This document shows, in pieces, positions 17,508 to 25,460 of a DNA stretch of 35,665 nucleotides. Source of the DNA: an uncultured Cetobacterium sp. Its GTDB lineage: Bacteria > Fusobacteriota > Fusobacteriia > Fusobacteriales > Fusobacteriaceae. The notes below the pieces were generated by a model that saw only the letters and a program-made list of their open reading frames with translations, did no database searches and had not been told where the DNA came from. The position numbers and the translations under genes were made by a program. The stretch lies in contig NZ_CAMQXC010000012.1 in NCBI RefSeq assembly GCF_947038635.1, positions 1 to 35,665 of the forward strand, given 5' to 3'. The first letter of the stretch is position 1. Each line of letters starts with the position of its first letter.

Positions 17508-18005
17508 ATGGGATTATTTGATTTCTTTAAAAAGAAAAAAGAGGATGAATGGTTTAATATCTATTCACCATTAAACGGAAAAGTTATTCCTTTAAGCGAA
17601 ATACCAGATGACGCTTTTTCTCAAAAAATGATTGGGGATGGATGTGGAATTGATCCTGCTGAGGGAGCAATCTGCTCACCTGTTGCTGGTGAAATTGATA
17701 TTTTCGCTACTAACCACGCTGTTAGTTTTGAAGTTCCTAACGGACTTGAGTTAATAGTTCACTTTGGAATTGACACAGTAAAATTAAATGGAGAAGGATT
17801 CACTAGAATTGCTGAACCTGGATCAACTGTAGAGGTTAAAGATGAGCTTATTAAATATGATTTAGCTTACATTAAAGAACACGCTAAATCAACAAAGACT
17901 CCTGTTATTATTGCAAACATGGACCAAGTTGAAGCACTTGAAGTAGTTGCTTCTGGAGATGTTAAAATAGGAGACCTTTTAATGAGAGTTAAAATCAAAA
18001 AGTAG
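17508..18005 (+). CDS. crr: PTS glucose-type EIIA component (Crr-like)
   Basis: A 165-residue stand-alone EIIA-Glc domain that passes phosphate from HPr to a sugar-specific EIIB and may also regulate other uptake systems. Active-site histidines are H85 in LIVHFGIDTV (the phosphorylated one) and H70 in ATNHAVSF. The amphipathic N-terminus MGLFDFFKKKKEDEW resembles the membrane-contacting tail of enterobacterial Crr. The frame opens earlier at a TTG (17490), but AAGGAG lies just before the ATG at 17508. No ptsH, ptsI or EIIBC gene is adjacent, so it must act in trans. Confidence 0.94.
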   Translation: MGLFDFFKKKKEDEWFNIYSPLNGKVIPLSEIPDDAFSQKMIGDGCGIDPAEGAICSPVAGEIDIFATNHAVSFEVPNGLELIVHFGIDTVKLNGEGFTRIAEPGSTVEVKDELIKYDLAYIKEHAKSTKTPVIIANMDQVEALEVVASGDVKIGDLLMRVKIKK

Positions 18006-18011
18006 TTTTTT

Positions 18012-18060
18012 AAGAAGGTGCCTCTTTACTATTTAGGAAAGGATGGTACCTTTCTTTATT
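18012..18060 (+). terminator. Terminator after crr
   Basis: AAGAAGGTGCC (18012-18022) pairs with GGTACCTTTCTT (18045-18056) with one G-U pair and one bulge. The loop is about 22 bases, and the following T-rich tail is short. Confidence 0.6.
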
Positions 18061-18096
18061 AATAAAAAAGCATACACGGAAATTTAAGGAGGAAAA

Positions 18097-18939
18097 ATGA
18101 AAGTACTAGATTTAAATTTAGTTACTAATGAAGTTGCTAGACTTTGTATTGAAGCTAACTACTTTATTGGCAGTGACGTTTTAAACAAAATTAAAGAATG
18201 CCAAAAAACAGAAACTAGTGAATTGGGGAAAGTTATTTTAAGTCAAATTATTGAGAATGATGAGATTGCTGCAAAGGATAATGTTCCTATGTGTCAAGAT
18301 ACTGGTCTTGTTGTTGTTTTCTTAGAAATTGGAACTGAAGTTAAAATCAATGGAGATATTTACTCTGCTATTAATGCTGGAGTAGCTAAAGGATATAAAG
18401 ATGGATATTTGAGAAAGTCTGTTATTAGACACCCTCTAGATAGAGTAAATACACAGGATAATACTCCTGCTGTTATCCATACTAAACTTGTACCTGGTTC
18501 TGATAAAGTTAAAATCATTGTAGCCCCTAAAGGTGGTGGGTCTGAAAATATGAGTACATTAAAAATGTTCAAACCTGCTGATGGCGTAGAGGGTATTAAA
18601 AAATTTGTTATTGATAGTATTAAAAACGCTGGTGGAAATCCTTGTCCTCCTATAGTAGTCGGTGTTGGGATTGGTGGAAACTTCGAAAGATGTGCTGAAT
18701 TAGCTAAAGAAGCTCTTTTAAGAGAAATTGAAGATGTTAATCCTGATCCGATTGCTGCAGCTTTGGAAGCTGAACTTTTAAAATTAATAAATGATACTAA
18801 TGTTGGTCCTCAAGGTCTTGGTGGAAAAACTACTGCTCTTGCTGTAAAAGTTGAAACTCAAGCGTGTCACTTTGCATCTTTACCAGTTGCTGTTAATTTA
18901 AATTGCCATGCTGCTAGACACAAGGAGGTAACATTATGA
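18097..18939 (+). CDS. Class I fumarate hydratase, alpha subunit
   Basis: The 280-residue N-terminal-type subunit of the oxygen-sensitive [4Fe-4S] fumarase (FumA/TtdA family), which interconverts fumarate and malate. Cluster cysteines are expected at C66 (PMCQDTG), C183 (GNPCPP) and C270 (LNCHAARH); all three are present. In E. coli FumA the two subunits are fused; here they are separate genes overlapping by four bases (ATGA at 18936). L-tartrate dehydratase has the same architecture, but co-transcription with malic enzyme favours fumarase. The start follows AAGGAGG. Confidence 0.93.
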   Translation: MKVLDLNLVTNEVARLCIEANYFIGSDVLNKIKECQKTETSELGKVILSQIIENDEIAAKDNVPMCQDTGLVVVFLEIGTEVKINGDIYSAINAGVAKGYKDGYLRKSVIRHPLDRVNTQDNTPAVIHTKLVPGSDKVKIIVAPKGGGSENMSTLKMFKPADGVEGIKKFVIDSIKNAGGNPCPPIVVGVGIGGNFERCAELAKEALLREIEDVNPDPIAAALEAELLKLINDTNVGPQGLGGKTTALAVKVETQACHFASLPVAVNLNCHAARHKEVTL

Positions 18940-19478
18940 TAAAATTAACTACTCCATTAAGAGATGAAGATATTAAAAAATTAAAATCTGGTGATGCCGT
19001 TTCTATAACTGGTGTTATTTATACTGCTAGAGATGCTGCTCACGCTAGATTAGTTAAACTTTTAGAAGAGGGTAAGGAATTGCCTTTTGATGTAAAAGGA
19101 CAAATTATTTATTATGCAGGACCTACTCCTGCTAAACCTGGACAGCCTATTGGAAGTTGTGGACCTACTACTAGTTACAGAATGGATTCATACTCTCCTG
19201 CTATTTTAGACCAAGGCTTAAAAGGAATGATTGGAAAAGGTGCAAGAGATCAAAAGGTTAAAGATTCTATTGTTAAAAATGGAGCTGTATATTTTGCAGC
19301 TGTTGGTGGAGCTGCTGCCTTAATAGCTAAATCTGTAAAAAGCAGTGAAATTATTGCTTATGAGGATTTAGGTGCTGAAGCAATTAGAAGGCTTGAAGTT
19401 GTTGACTTTCCAGCAATCGTTATAAATGATTGTGAAGGAAATGATTTATATGAAATAGCTAGAAATAGCTCAAAATAA
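18936..19478 (+). CDS. Class I fumarate hydratase, beta subunit
   Basis: The 180-residue C-terminal-type subunit that completes the active site of the iron-sulphur fumarase. Motifs include VSITGVIYTARDAAHARL (about residues 22-39), AGPTPAKPGQPIGSCGPTTS (about 62-81), RMDSYSP and MIGKGARDQ. It starts inside the alpha gene's stop codon and has its own AAGGAGG site, so translation is coupled at near 1:1. The malic enzyme gene follows after 24 bases. Confidence 0.93.
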   Translation: MIKLTTPLRDEDIKKLKSGDAVSITGVIYTARDAAHARLVKLLEEGKELPFDVKGQIIYYAGPTPAKPGQPIGSCGPTTSYRMDSYSPAILDQGLKGMIGKGARDQKVKDSIVKNGAVYFAAVGGAAALIAKSVKSSEIIAYEDLGAEAIRRLEVVDFPAIVINDCEGNDLYEIARNSSK

Positions 19479-19502
19479 ATTTAATTAAAGGGGTAATATA
19501 TT

Positions 19503-20678
19503 ATGTCTACAGTTTTTGAAAAATCTTTAAAGCTACATGAGACTCATTCAGGAAAAATTGAAGTTGTGTCAAAAGTTGCTGTTACAAACAAAGAGGAGTT
19601 AAGTTTAGCTTATTCTCCTGGAGTTGCTGCTCCTTGTTTAGCAATAAAAGAAAATGTTGAAAATGTATATAAATATACATCTAAAGGAAATATGGTTGCT
19701 GTTGTTACTGACGGTTCTGCTGTACTAGGTTTAGGAAACATTGGTCCTGAAGCTGCTCTCCCTGTTATGGAAGGAAAAGCTATTCTTTTTAAGCAATTTG
19801 CAGATGTTGATGCTTTTCCTATCTGCTTAGATACACAAGATACTGAAGAGATTATTAAAGCTGTTAAATTAATTGCACCTGGATTTGGTGGTATAAATTT
19901 AGAGGATATTTCTGCTCCTAGATGTGTAGAAATTGAAACAAGATTAAAAAATGAACTTGATATCCCTGTTTTCCATGATGATCAGCATGGAACAGCTATT
20001 GTTGTTGTAGCTGCTCTTATCAACTCATTTAAATTAGTTAATAAATCTTTTGAATCTGCTAAATTTATTGTTAGTGGAGCAGGTGCTGCTGGTAGTTCAA
20101 TTATCAAACTTCTTATTAAAATGGGGGCAAAAGACATTGTTGTTAATGATATTGATGGTATTATTAATAGAGATGATAAAGCTAACTACAACTTCTTAAA
20201 ATCAGAAATAGCTGATATTACAAATCCTGAGAATATTAAAGGTGGTCTTAAGGAAGCGGTTATTGGAAGAGATGTTTTCATTGGAGTTTCTGCTGCTAAT
20301 ATTTTATCAGTTGATATGGTTAAAACTATGAATAAAGATGCTATTGTTTTTGCTATGGCTAATCCTAATCCTGAAATTATGCCTGAAGATGCTATTGCAG
20401 GTGGAGCAAAAATTGTAGGTACTGGTAGATCTGACTATCCTAATCAAGTTAATAATGTTTTAGCTTTCCCTGGAATATTTAGAGGAGCTCTTGATGCTAA
20501 AGCTAAAAAAATAACTGAAGAGATGAAAATTGCTGCAGCTGTTGGAATTGCTAAATTAATTCAAGATGATGAAATAACACCTGAATATGTTATCCCTAAT
20601 GCTTTTGATCCAAGAGTAGCAACTGTTGTTGCCGAAGAGGTTAAAAGAATTGCCAAAGAACAAAATATCACAAGATAA
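19503..20678 (+). CDS. NAD(P)-dependent malic enzyme, short form
   Basis: A 391-residue malic enzyme that oxidatively decarboxylates malate to pyruvate and CO2. Catalytic Tyr37 (AYSPGVA), Lys92 (GKAILF), metal ligands E134/D135 (NLED) and D159/D160 (FHDDQHGTA), the dinucleotide motif GAGAAG (192-197) and NPNPE are all present. It lacks the C-terminal phosphotransacetylase-like domain of the long MaeB form. In the operon with fumarase it forms a two-step route fumarate to malate to pyruvate, or the reverse. The cofactor, NAD or NADP, is not decided by the sequence I can read. Confidence 0.95.
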   Translation: MSTVFEKSLKLHETHSGKIEVVSKVAVTNKEELSLAYSPGVAAPCLAIKENVENVYKYTSKGNMVAVVTDGSAVLGLGNIGPEAALPVMEGKAILFKQFADVDAFPICLDTQDTEEIIKAVKLIAPGFGGINLEDISAPRCVEIETRLKNELDIPVFHDDQHGTAIVVVAALINSFKLVNKSFESAKFIVSGAGAAGSSIIKLLIKMGAKDIVVNDIDGIINRDDKANYNFLKSEIADITNPENIKGGLKEAVIGRDVFIGVSAANILSVDMVKTMNKDAIVFAMANPNPEIMPEDAIAGGAKIVGTGRSDYPNQVNNVLAFPGIFRGALDAKAKKITEEMKIAAAVGIAKLIQDDEITPEYVIPNAFDPRVATVVAEEVKRIAKEQNITR

Positions 20679-20681
20679 TAG

Positions 20682-20712
20682 AAAAAAGGTAGCTTTGTAG
20701 GCTACCTTTTTT
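20682..20712. terminator. Bidirectional terminator between malic enzyme and CNNM/CorC gene
   Basis: AAAAAAGGTAGC (20682-20693) pairs perfectly with GCTACCTTTTTT (20701-20712) around a seven-base loop. The A and T runs serve both converging units, and it overlaps the stop of the minus-strand gene. Confidence 0.92.
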
Positions 20713-22021
20713 ATTCATTCTCATTATTTTCTAAGTCATCTTTTGATTTTTTTTCCTCTTTTATAACTAAAAGTTGGTCTATTTTAAAATTATCTACATC
20801 TACCACTTCAAAACTATAACCATCAAACTCTATGTGTGCACCTTTTTTAGGTATGCTTTTTAACATATACATCATAAATCCAGCTATTGTTTCATAACTA
20901 TCTTCTTCTGGAAACGCTTCTATTTCTAAAACTTTTTTTACATCTTCAGTGGCTGTGACTCCATCTATTAACCAAGAGCCATCTCCTCTTTTTATTATAT
21001 ATTCCTCTTGCATCGGATAAACTACATCACCCATTAAAGTTGAAACAACATCATTTAAAGTTATGACTCCTACAACATGAGCATACTCATTTAATATTAC
21101 AGCAAAGTCCTCTCTAGCTTCATTAAATCTGTCCAACATCTCTGAAAGAGTAAGTGTATTAGGAATGATTAAAATATTTCTATTTGTTATCTCTTTTATA
21201 TTTTGAAGTCCACTAGATTCTCCTTTTAAAATTCTAGGTAAAATATCTTTTGAACCAACATACCCATATATAGAATCTATATCGCTTTCACAAACTAAAA
21301 ATTTAGAATGTGGATACTCTGCTATTTTTTGTTTTATACTTTCCTCTGTTTCTTCTAATGTAAAATATACTATTTCATCTCTTGTTGTCATTGCTGATGA
21401 TACCCATCTTTGTTCAAGTTCAAATACATTTTCAATTAAGTGATGTTCTTTTGTATGAACTACCCCTGCTTCTGCTCCTGCATCTACTAAGGCAAAAATA
21501 TCATCATGAGTTATTAATTCATCCCTTGAATTTGGTGTATTAAATACCTTAAAAACTAAATTAGCCACACCACTAAATATAAATACAATTGGTGTTAAAA
21601 TTTTTATTGTCAAAGTCATTGGATTTACTAAAGTAAGCGCTATTTTCTCTGGATAAACCATTGCTAATCTTTTTGGTATTAAATCTGCAAATTCAATAAA
21701 ACAACCTGTTACAAATATAAATGATATTAAAAATGCTATCGTTGGATTTCCTATGTATTTATTTATTATTGGTGATAATATTCCATCTCCAATTATACCA
21801 GCTAATATAGCTACTATATTTAATCCTATTTGTACAGTTGTAAAAAAGTTTCCTGGATTACTTTGAAGATCAATAACTTTTTTTGCATTTTCATTACCTT
21901 CATCCACTAATAACTGTAGCTTAATTTTTCTTGCTCCTGCCAAAGATATCTCTGCCATAGAGAAAAATGCACTTATCAAAATTAAAAAAAGAATAAACAT
22001 TAACTTTTCTGCTATTCCCAT
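20711..22021 (-). CDS. CNNM/CorC (HlyC-like) family membrane protein
   Basis: A 436-residue protein with an N-terminal DUF21/CNNM membrane domain (about residues 1-190, SAFFSMAEISLAGARKIKL near the start), a pair of CBS domains (about 205-330) and a C-terminal CorC_HlyC domain (about 340-425). The family is linked to magnesium or other divalent cation efflux; the older hemolysin label is not meaningful. The C-terminus is an acidic/basic tail. Its start overlaps the dapF end by ten bases and uses AAAGGAGAG within dapF, so the two are co-translated. Confidence 0.9.
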   Translation of the reverse strand: MGIAEKLMFILFLILISAFFSMAEISLAGARKIKLQLLVDEGNENAKKVIDLQSNPGNFFTTVQIGLNIVAILAGIIGDGILSPIINKYIGNPTIAFLISFIFVTGCFIEFADLIPKRLAMVYPEKIALTLVNPMTLTIKILTPIVFIFSGVANLVFKVFNTPNSRDELITHDDIFALVDAGAEAGVVHTKEHHLIENVFELEQRWVSSAMTTRDEIVYFTLEETEESIKQKIAEYPHSKFLVCESDIDSIYGYVGSKDILPRILKGESSGLQNIKEITNRNILIIPNTLTLSEMLDRFNEAREDFAVILNEYAHVVGVITLNDVVSTLMGDVVYPMQEEYIIKRGDGSWLIDGVTATEDVKKVLEIEAFPEEDSYETIAGFMMYMLKSIPKKGAHIEFDGYSFEVVDVDNFKIDQLLVIKEEKKSKDDLENNENE

Positions 22022-22845
22022 ACTATCTCTCCTTTAAATGTGGTTTCTGCTGTTCCTATCATAAATACTTCATCCCCTTTTAATTTAATTTTTAATACCC
22101 CACCCTCTGTTTCTACAACTACCTCATTATCTACTAATCCCAATAAATTAGAAATATAAACTCCAGAACACGATCCTGTTCCACAAGCTAGTGTTCTTCC
22201 TGCTCCTCTTTCCCATGTTTTTATTTTTATTCTATCTTTATCTAGAATTTGAATAAAATTTACATTTATATTTTTAGGAAATAATTTATCTTTTTCAATT
22301 TTTGCTCCTAGAGTATTCACATCAATACTTTCCAAATCTTCTTTTATTATTACTGCATGTGGAACTCCAATTAATACAGCTGAAAAAACTATATCTTCAC
22401 CATCAATATTTATTTTTTCATTTATAACTTTATTTTTTTCTATCAATACTGGAATCTCTTTAGAATTTAATCTTGCTTTACCCATAGATATCATTATTGA
22501 CTCCACTTTATTTTTATCATCTATAGTTAAATAAGCTATTTTTATTCCATCTCCTGTCTCTATTGTTATTTCGCTCTTTTTTACAATTTCCTCTTCGTAA
22601 ATAAATTTAGAGAAACATCTAATCCCATTTCCACACATCTCACCTTTTGAACCGTCTGAATTATAGTAAACCATTTTTATATCAGCTTTTTGACTTTCCT
22701 CCGCAATCATTATACCATCTCCTCCAACTCCATAACGTCTATCACAAAGTTTTTGGGCCATCTTTGAATAATTTTCATATTTGTTTTTCACTCCATTAAA
22801 AAGTAAAAAATCATTACCAGCTCCTTGCATTTTATTGAATTTCAA
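22012..22845 (-). CDS. dapF: Diaminopimelate epimerase
   Basis: Interconverts LL- and meso-diaminopimelate for lysine and peptidoglycan synthesis. The two active-site cysteines are C71 (MCGNGIRC) and C221 (ACGTGSCSG). I chose the TTG at 22845 rather than the in-frame GTG at 22854: the GTG is itself part of the GAGGTGA ribosome site, whose spacing fits the TTG, and the resulting MKFNKMQGAGNDF matches other DapF N-termini. The protein is 277 residues, normal length. It heads a two-gene unit with the CNNM/CorC gene; no other dap gene is adjacent. Confidence 0.95.
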   Translation of the reverse strand: MKFNKMQGAGNDFLLFNGVKNKYENYSKMAQKLCDRRYGVGGDGIMIAEESQKADIKMVYYNSDGSKGEMCGNGIRCFSKFIYEEEIVKKSEITIETGDGIKIAYLTIDDKNKVESIMISMGKARLNSKEIPVLIEKNKVINEKINIDGEDIVFSAVLIGVPHAVIIKEDLESIDVNTLGAKIEKDKLFPKNINVNFIQILDKDRIKIKTWERGAGRTLACGTGSCSGVYISNLLGLVDNEVVVETEGGVLKIKLKGDEVFMIGTAETTFKGEIVWE

Positions 22846-22883
22846 ATTAATCACCTCATTAGTATAACTTTCTATTACATTAT

Positions 22884-22912
22884 ATTCTACCCTATCCTTT
22901 CATTTAACGCAA
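22884..22912 (-). promoter_or_regulatory. Promoter for dapF operon
   Basis: Minus-strand TTGCGT (22907-22912), 17-base spacer, TAGAAT (22884-22889). The leader to the dapF start is about 30 bases. Confidence 0.65.
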
Positions 22913-22955
22913 CCCCCTTCACTTTTGTTTGATTCTACTTTACTTTTCATAGGTT

Positions 22956-22983
22956 TTGTGTTAATATTCCCAAGTAGTACAAT
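22956..22983 (+). promoter_or_regulatory. Possible promoter for ClC gene
   Basis: TTGTGT (22956-22961), 16-base spacer, TACAAT (22978-22983). The predicted leader is only about 14 bases, just enough for the AAGGAG ribosome site. Moderate match only. Confidence 0.4.
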
Positions 22984-23003
22984 ATGTCATCAAGGAGTTT
23001 TTT

Positions 23004-24593
23004 ATGAGCAGAAAAAGAGAAATCAAAAATCATGTTGAACTTCTCCAAAAAGGAAATAGAGGTCTGTATGGACTCTCTCTTCTTGTAGGTGTTATTACTG
23101 GAGTTATCGTATCTATTTATAGATATGGTTTAGGAGTTGCTGGTAATCTTAGAGAACACTATATTAGTAGGGAACTTCTTACAAATCCCTCTAAACTTCT
23201 TTTAATATGGGGAATTTTTATCGTTATAGGTCTTTTTGTAGATTATTTATCTAGAAAATTTCCTACAACAGGTGGAAGCGGTATTCCACAAGTTAAAGCT
23301 TTAATTTTAAGAAAACTAGATTATATCTTTTGGATAAAAGAACTTTTAGTTAAGTTCTTTGGTGGTTTACTTGGTATTGGAGCTGGTTTATCTTTAGGTA
23401 GAGAGGGTCCTTCAGTACAATTGGGATCATATATTGGGTATGGATTTACTAAAATTTTTAAAAGAAATTATACTGATGAAAAATATCTTGTAACAGCTGG
23501 TTCAAGTGCTGGTTTAGCCGGTGCTTTTGGTGCACCATTAGCTGGAGTTGTATTTAGTATGGAAGAACTTCATCGTTTCTTTTCTTCAAAACTTATTATC
23601 TGCACATTCTTAGCTAGTATTTGCTCTAATTTTGTAGCTAGAAGAATTTTTGGTATGGACCCATCTTTTAATTTAAATATTAAGTATCCTACAGATGTTA
23701 ATCCATATTTTCAATTTTTATTTTTTATAGTTTTTGGAATTGTTATTGCATTTTTTGGAAAACTTTTTACAGTTTCACTAATTAAAACACAAGATATTTT
23801 TAAAGATATTAAGCTTCCTAGAGCTATAAAAATATCATCTGTTATGACATTATCATTTATTATATGTTTTATTATGCCCGATATAACAGGTGGTGGACAT
23901 CACTTAGTTGAAGAGTTACCTCACCTTAATCAAACAATACTATTTCTTTTATTAGTTTTTGTTGTTAAGCTATTATTTACAACAATATCATATGCAACTG
24001 GATTTCAAGGTGGTATATTCTTGCCAATGCTTGTTTTGGGTGCTATTCTTGGAAAAATTTATGCGTTAACACTTATAACAACTTTTAATCTTCATAGTGA
24101 TTTTGTTATTCACTATATGATTTTAGGAATGGCTGGATTTTTTGTTGCTGTTGTTAGAGCTCCTATAACTGGAGTTATTTTAATTTTAGAAATGACTGGT
24201 AGTTTTGATCATCTTTTAGCAATTGCAACAGTTTCTATAGTAGCATACTATATTACAGATATTCTAAAATTAGAACCTATTTATGAAATTTTATATGAAA
24301 GAATGCCTAAGAAAAAAATTGAGGACGATTTAGAAGAAGACCGTCATGAACATCATGAAAAAACTCTAATTTGCATTCCTGTTTCTGCAGAATCTGAATT
24401 CGATGAAAAATTAATAAGAGATGTTGCTTGGCCTAAAAATACTCTTGTTGTTGCTATTAGAAGAGGAGAAACAGAATACATACCCAAAGGAAGTAGTAAA
24501 ATTCTTGCTGGTGACGTTTTAGTTCTTTTACTTCCGGAAAAACAAGCTGATAAATTAAATGAAACTCTATTCAAAATGGGAACATCTCACTAA
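23004..24593 (+). CDS. ClC family chloride/proton antiporter with C-terminal TrkA-C domain
   Basis: A 529-residue membrane protein. ClC selectivity motifs are GSGIPQ (91-96), GREGP (132-136, gating Glu134) and GFQGGIFLP. The segment VVFSMEELHRFF supplies a glutamate (E188) at the position of the proton glutamate of E. coli ClcA, so a Cl-/H+ exchanger is more likely than a channel. GSGIP rather than the fluoride-type motif argues against a ClC-F fluoride exporter. After the last membrane segment comes an acidic/His-rich linker and a TrkA-C/RCK-C domain (about 452-525), which in related proteins binds a regulatory ligand. The start follows AAGGAG. Confidence 0.93.
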   Translation: MSRKREIKNHVELLQKGNRGLYGLSLLVGVITGVIVSIYRYGLGVAGNLREHYISRELLTNPSKLLLIWGIFIVIGLFVDYLSRKFPTTGGSGIPQVKALILRKLDYIFWIKELLVKFFGGLLGIGAGLSLGREGPSVQLGSYIGYGFTKIFKRNYTDEKYLVTAGSSAGLAGAFGAPLAGVVFSMEELHRFFSSKLIICTFLASICSNFVARRIFGMDPSFNLNIKYPTDVNPYFQFLFFIVFGIVIAFFGKLFTVSLIKTQDIFKDIKLPRAIKISSVMTLSFIICFIMPDITGGGHHLVEELPHLNQTILFLLLVFVVKLLFTTISYATGFQGGIFLPMLVLGAILGKIYALTLITTFNLHSDFVIHYMILGMAGFFVAVVRAPITGVILILEMTGSFDHLLAIATVSIVAYYITDILKLEPIYEILYERMPKKKIEDDLEEDRHEHHEKTLICIPVSAESEFDEKLIRDVAWPKNTLVVAIRRGETEYIPKGSSKILAGDVLVLLLPEKQADKLNETLFKMGTSH

Positions 24594-24609
24594 TTTTTTA
24601 AGGAAATTA

Positions 24610-24638
24610 TTGACATTTTTTTAAAATGATTATACTAT
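24610..24638 (+). promoter_or_regulatory. Promoter for fabG
   Basis: Perfect TTGACA (24610-24615), 17-base spacer, TACTAT (24633-24638); an alternative TATACT two bases earlier would give a 15-base spacer. Leader about 27 bases with GGAGG. Confidence 0.75.
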
Positions 24639-24671
24639 TAAATGACACATGTATTTTATAGGAGGATCTAT

Positions 24672-25397
24672 ATGAATAGAATAGAAGGAAAAATTGCTTT
24701 AGTTACTGGAAGTGCTAGAGGAATTGGAAGAACTATAGTTGAGAAATTAGCTTCTGAAGGTGCTGAATTAGTTATATCATGTGATATGGGTGAAGCTACT
24801 TTCGAACAAACTAATGTTAGACACGAAATTTTAAATGTAACTGATAGAGATGCTATTAAAGAGTTAGTAAAAAAAATAAAAGATGAATTTGGTAGAATCG
24901 ATATTCTTGTTAACAATGCAGGTATTACAAAAGATGCACCATTTGTTAGAATGAGTGAAGATGCTTGGGATGCTGTAATTAATGTTAACTTAAAAGGAGT
25001 TTTCAATATGACTCAAGCTGTTGCTCCTTTAATGACTAAAAACAAAAAAGGATCAATCGTTACTATATCATCTGTTGTAGGTTTATATGGAAACATTGGT
25101 CAAGCTAACTACGCTGCTACTAAAGGTGGAGTTATTGCAATGACTAAAACTTGGGCTAAAGAATTAGCTAGAAAAGGAGCTCAAGTTAGAGCTAACTGTG
25201 TTGCTCCTGGATTTATTTCTACTCCAATGACTGATGTTTTACCAGAAGATGTTATCAAAGGAATGCTTGAGAGAACAGCTTTAGGAAAATTAGGAATGCC
25301 TGAAGATATTGCTAACACTGTATTATTTTTAGCAAGTGATGAGTCTTCATACATTACTGGACAAACAATTGAAGTTAGTGGTGGATTAGCACTATAA
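24672..25397 (+). CDS. fabG: 3-oxoacyl-ACP reductase FabG
   Basis: A 241-residue SDR enzyme that reduces 3-oxoacyl-ACP with NADPH in fatty acid elongation. TGSARGIG is at residues 12-19, NNAGITKD at 81-88, and the catalytic set is S133/S134, Y147 and K151 (YAATKGG); the C-terminus SYITGQTIEVSGG is typical FabG. The frame is open ten codons further upstream, but GGAGG at 24661-24665 fixes the ATG at 24672. It stands alone between its own promoter and terminator rather than in a fab cluster, so a non-FASII paralogue acting on another 3-oxoacyl compound is possible though less likely. Confidence 0.9.
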   Translation: MNRIEGKIALVTGSARGIGRTIVEKLASEGAELVISCDMGEATFEQTNVRHEILNVTDRDAIKELVKKIKDEFGRIDILVNNAGITKDAPFVRMSEDAWDAVINVNLKGVFNMTQAVAPLMTKNKKGSIVTISSVVGLYGNIGQANYAATKGGVIAMTKTWAKELARKGAQVRANCVAPGFISTPMTDVLPEDVIKGMLERTALGKLGMPEDIANTVLFLASDESSYITGQTIEVSGGLAL

Positions 25398-25413
25398 TCA
25401 AAACACATTATTT

Positions 25414-25448
25414 AAAGGCAGGAAATTTATTTCTTGCCTTTAATATTT
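25414..25448 (+). terminator. Terminator after fabG
   Basis: A 12-base-pair stem (25414-25425 with 25430-25441, one G-U pair), TTTA loop, followed by TAATATTTT. Confidence 0.85.
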
Positions 25449-25460
25449 TAGGAGGATTTT

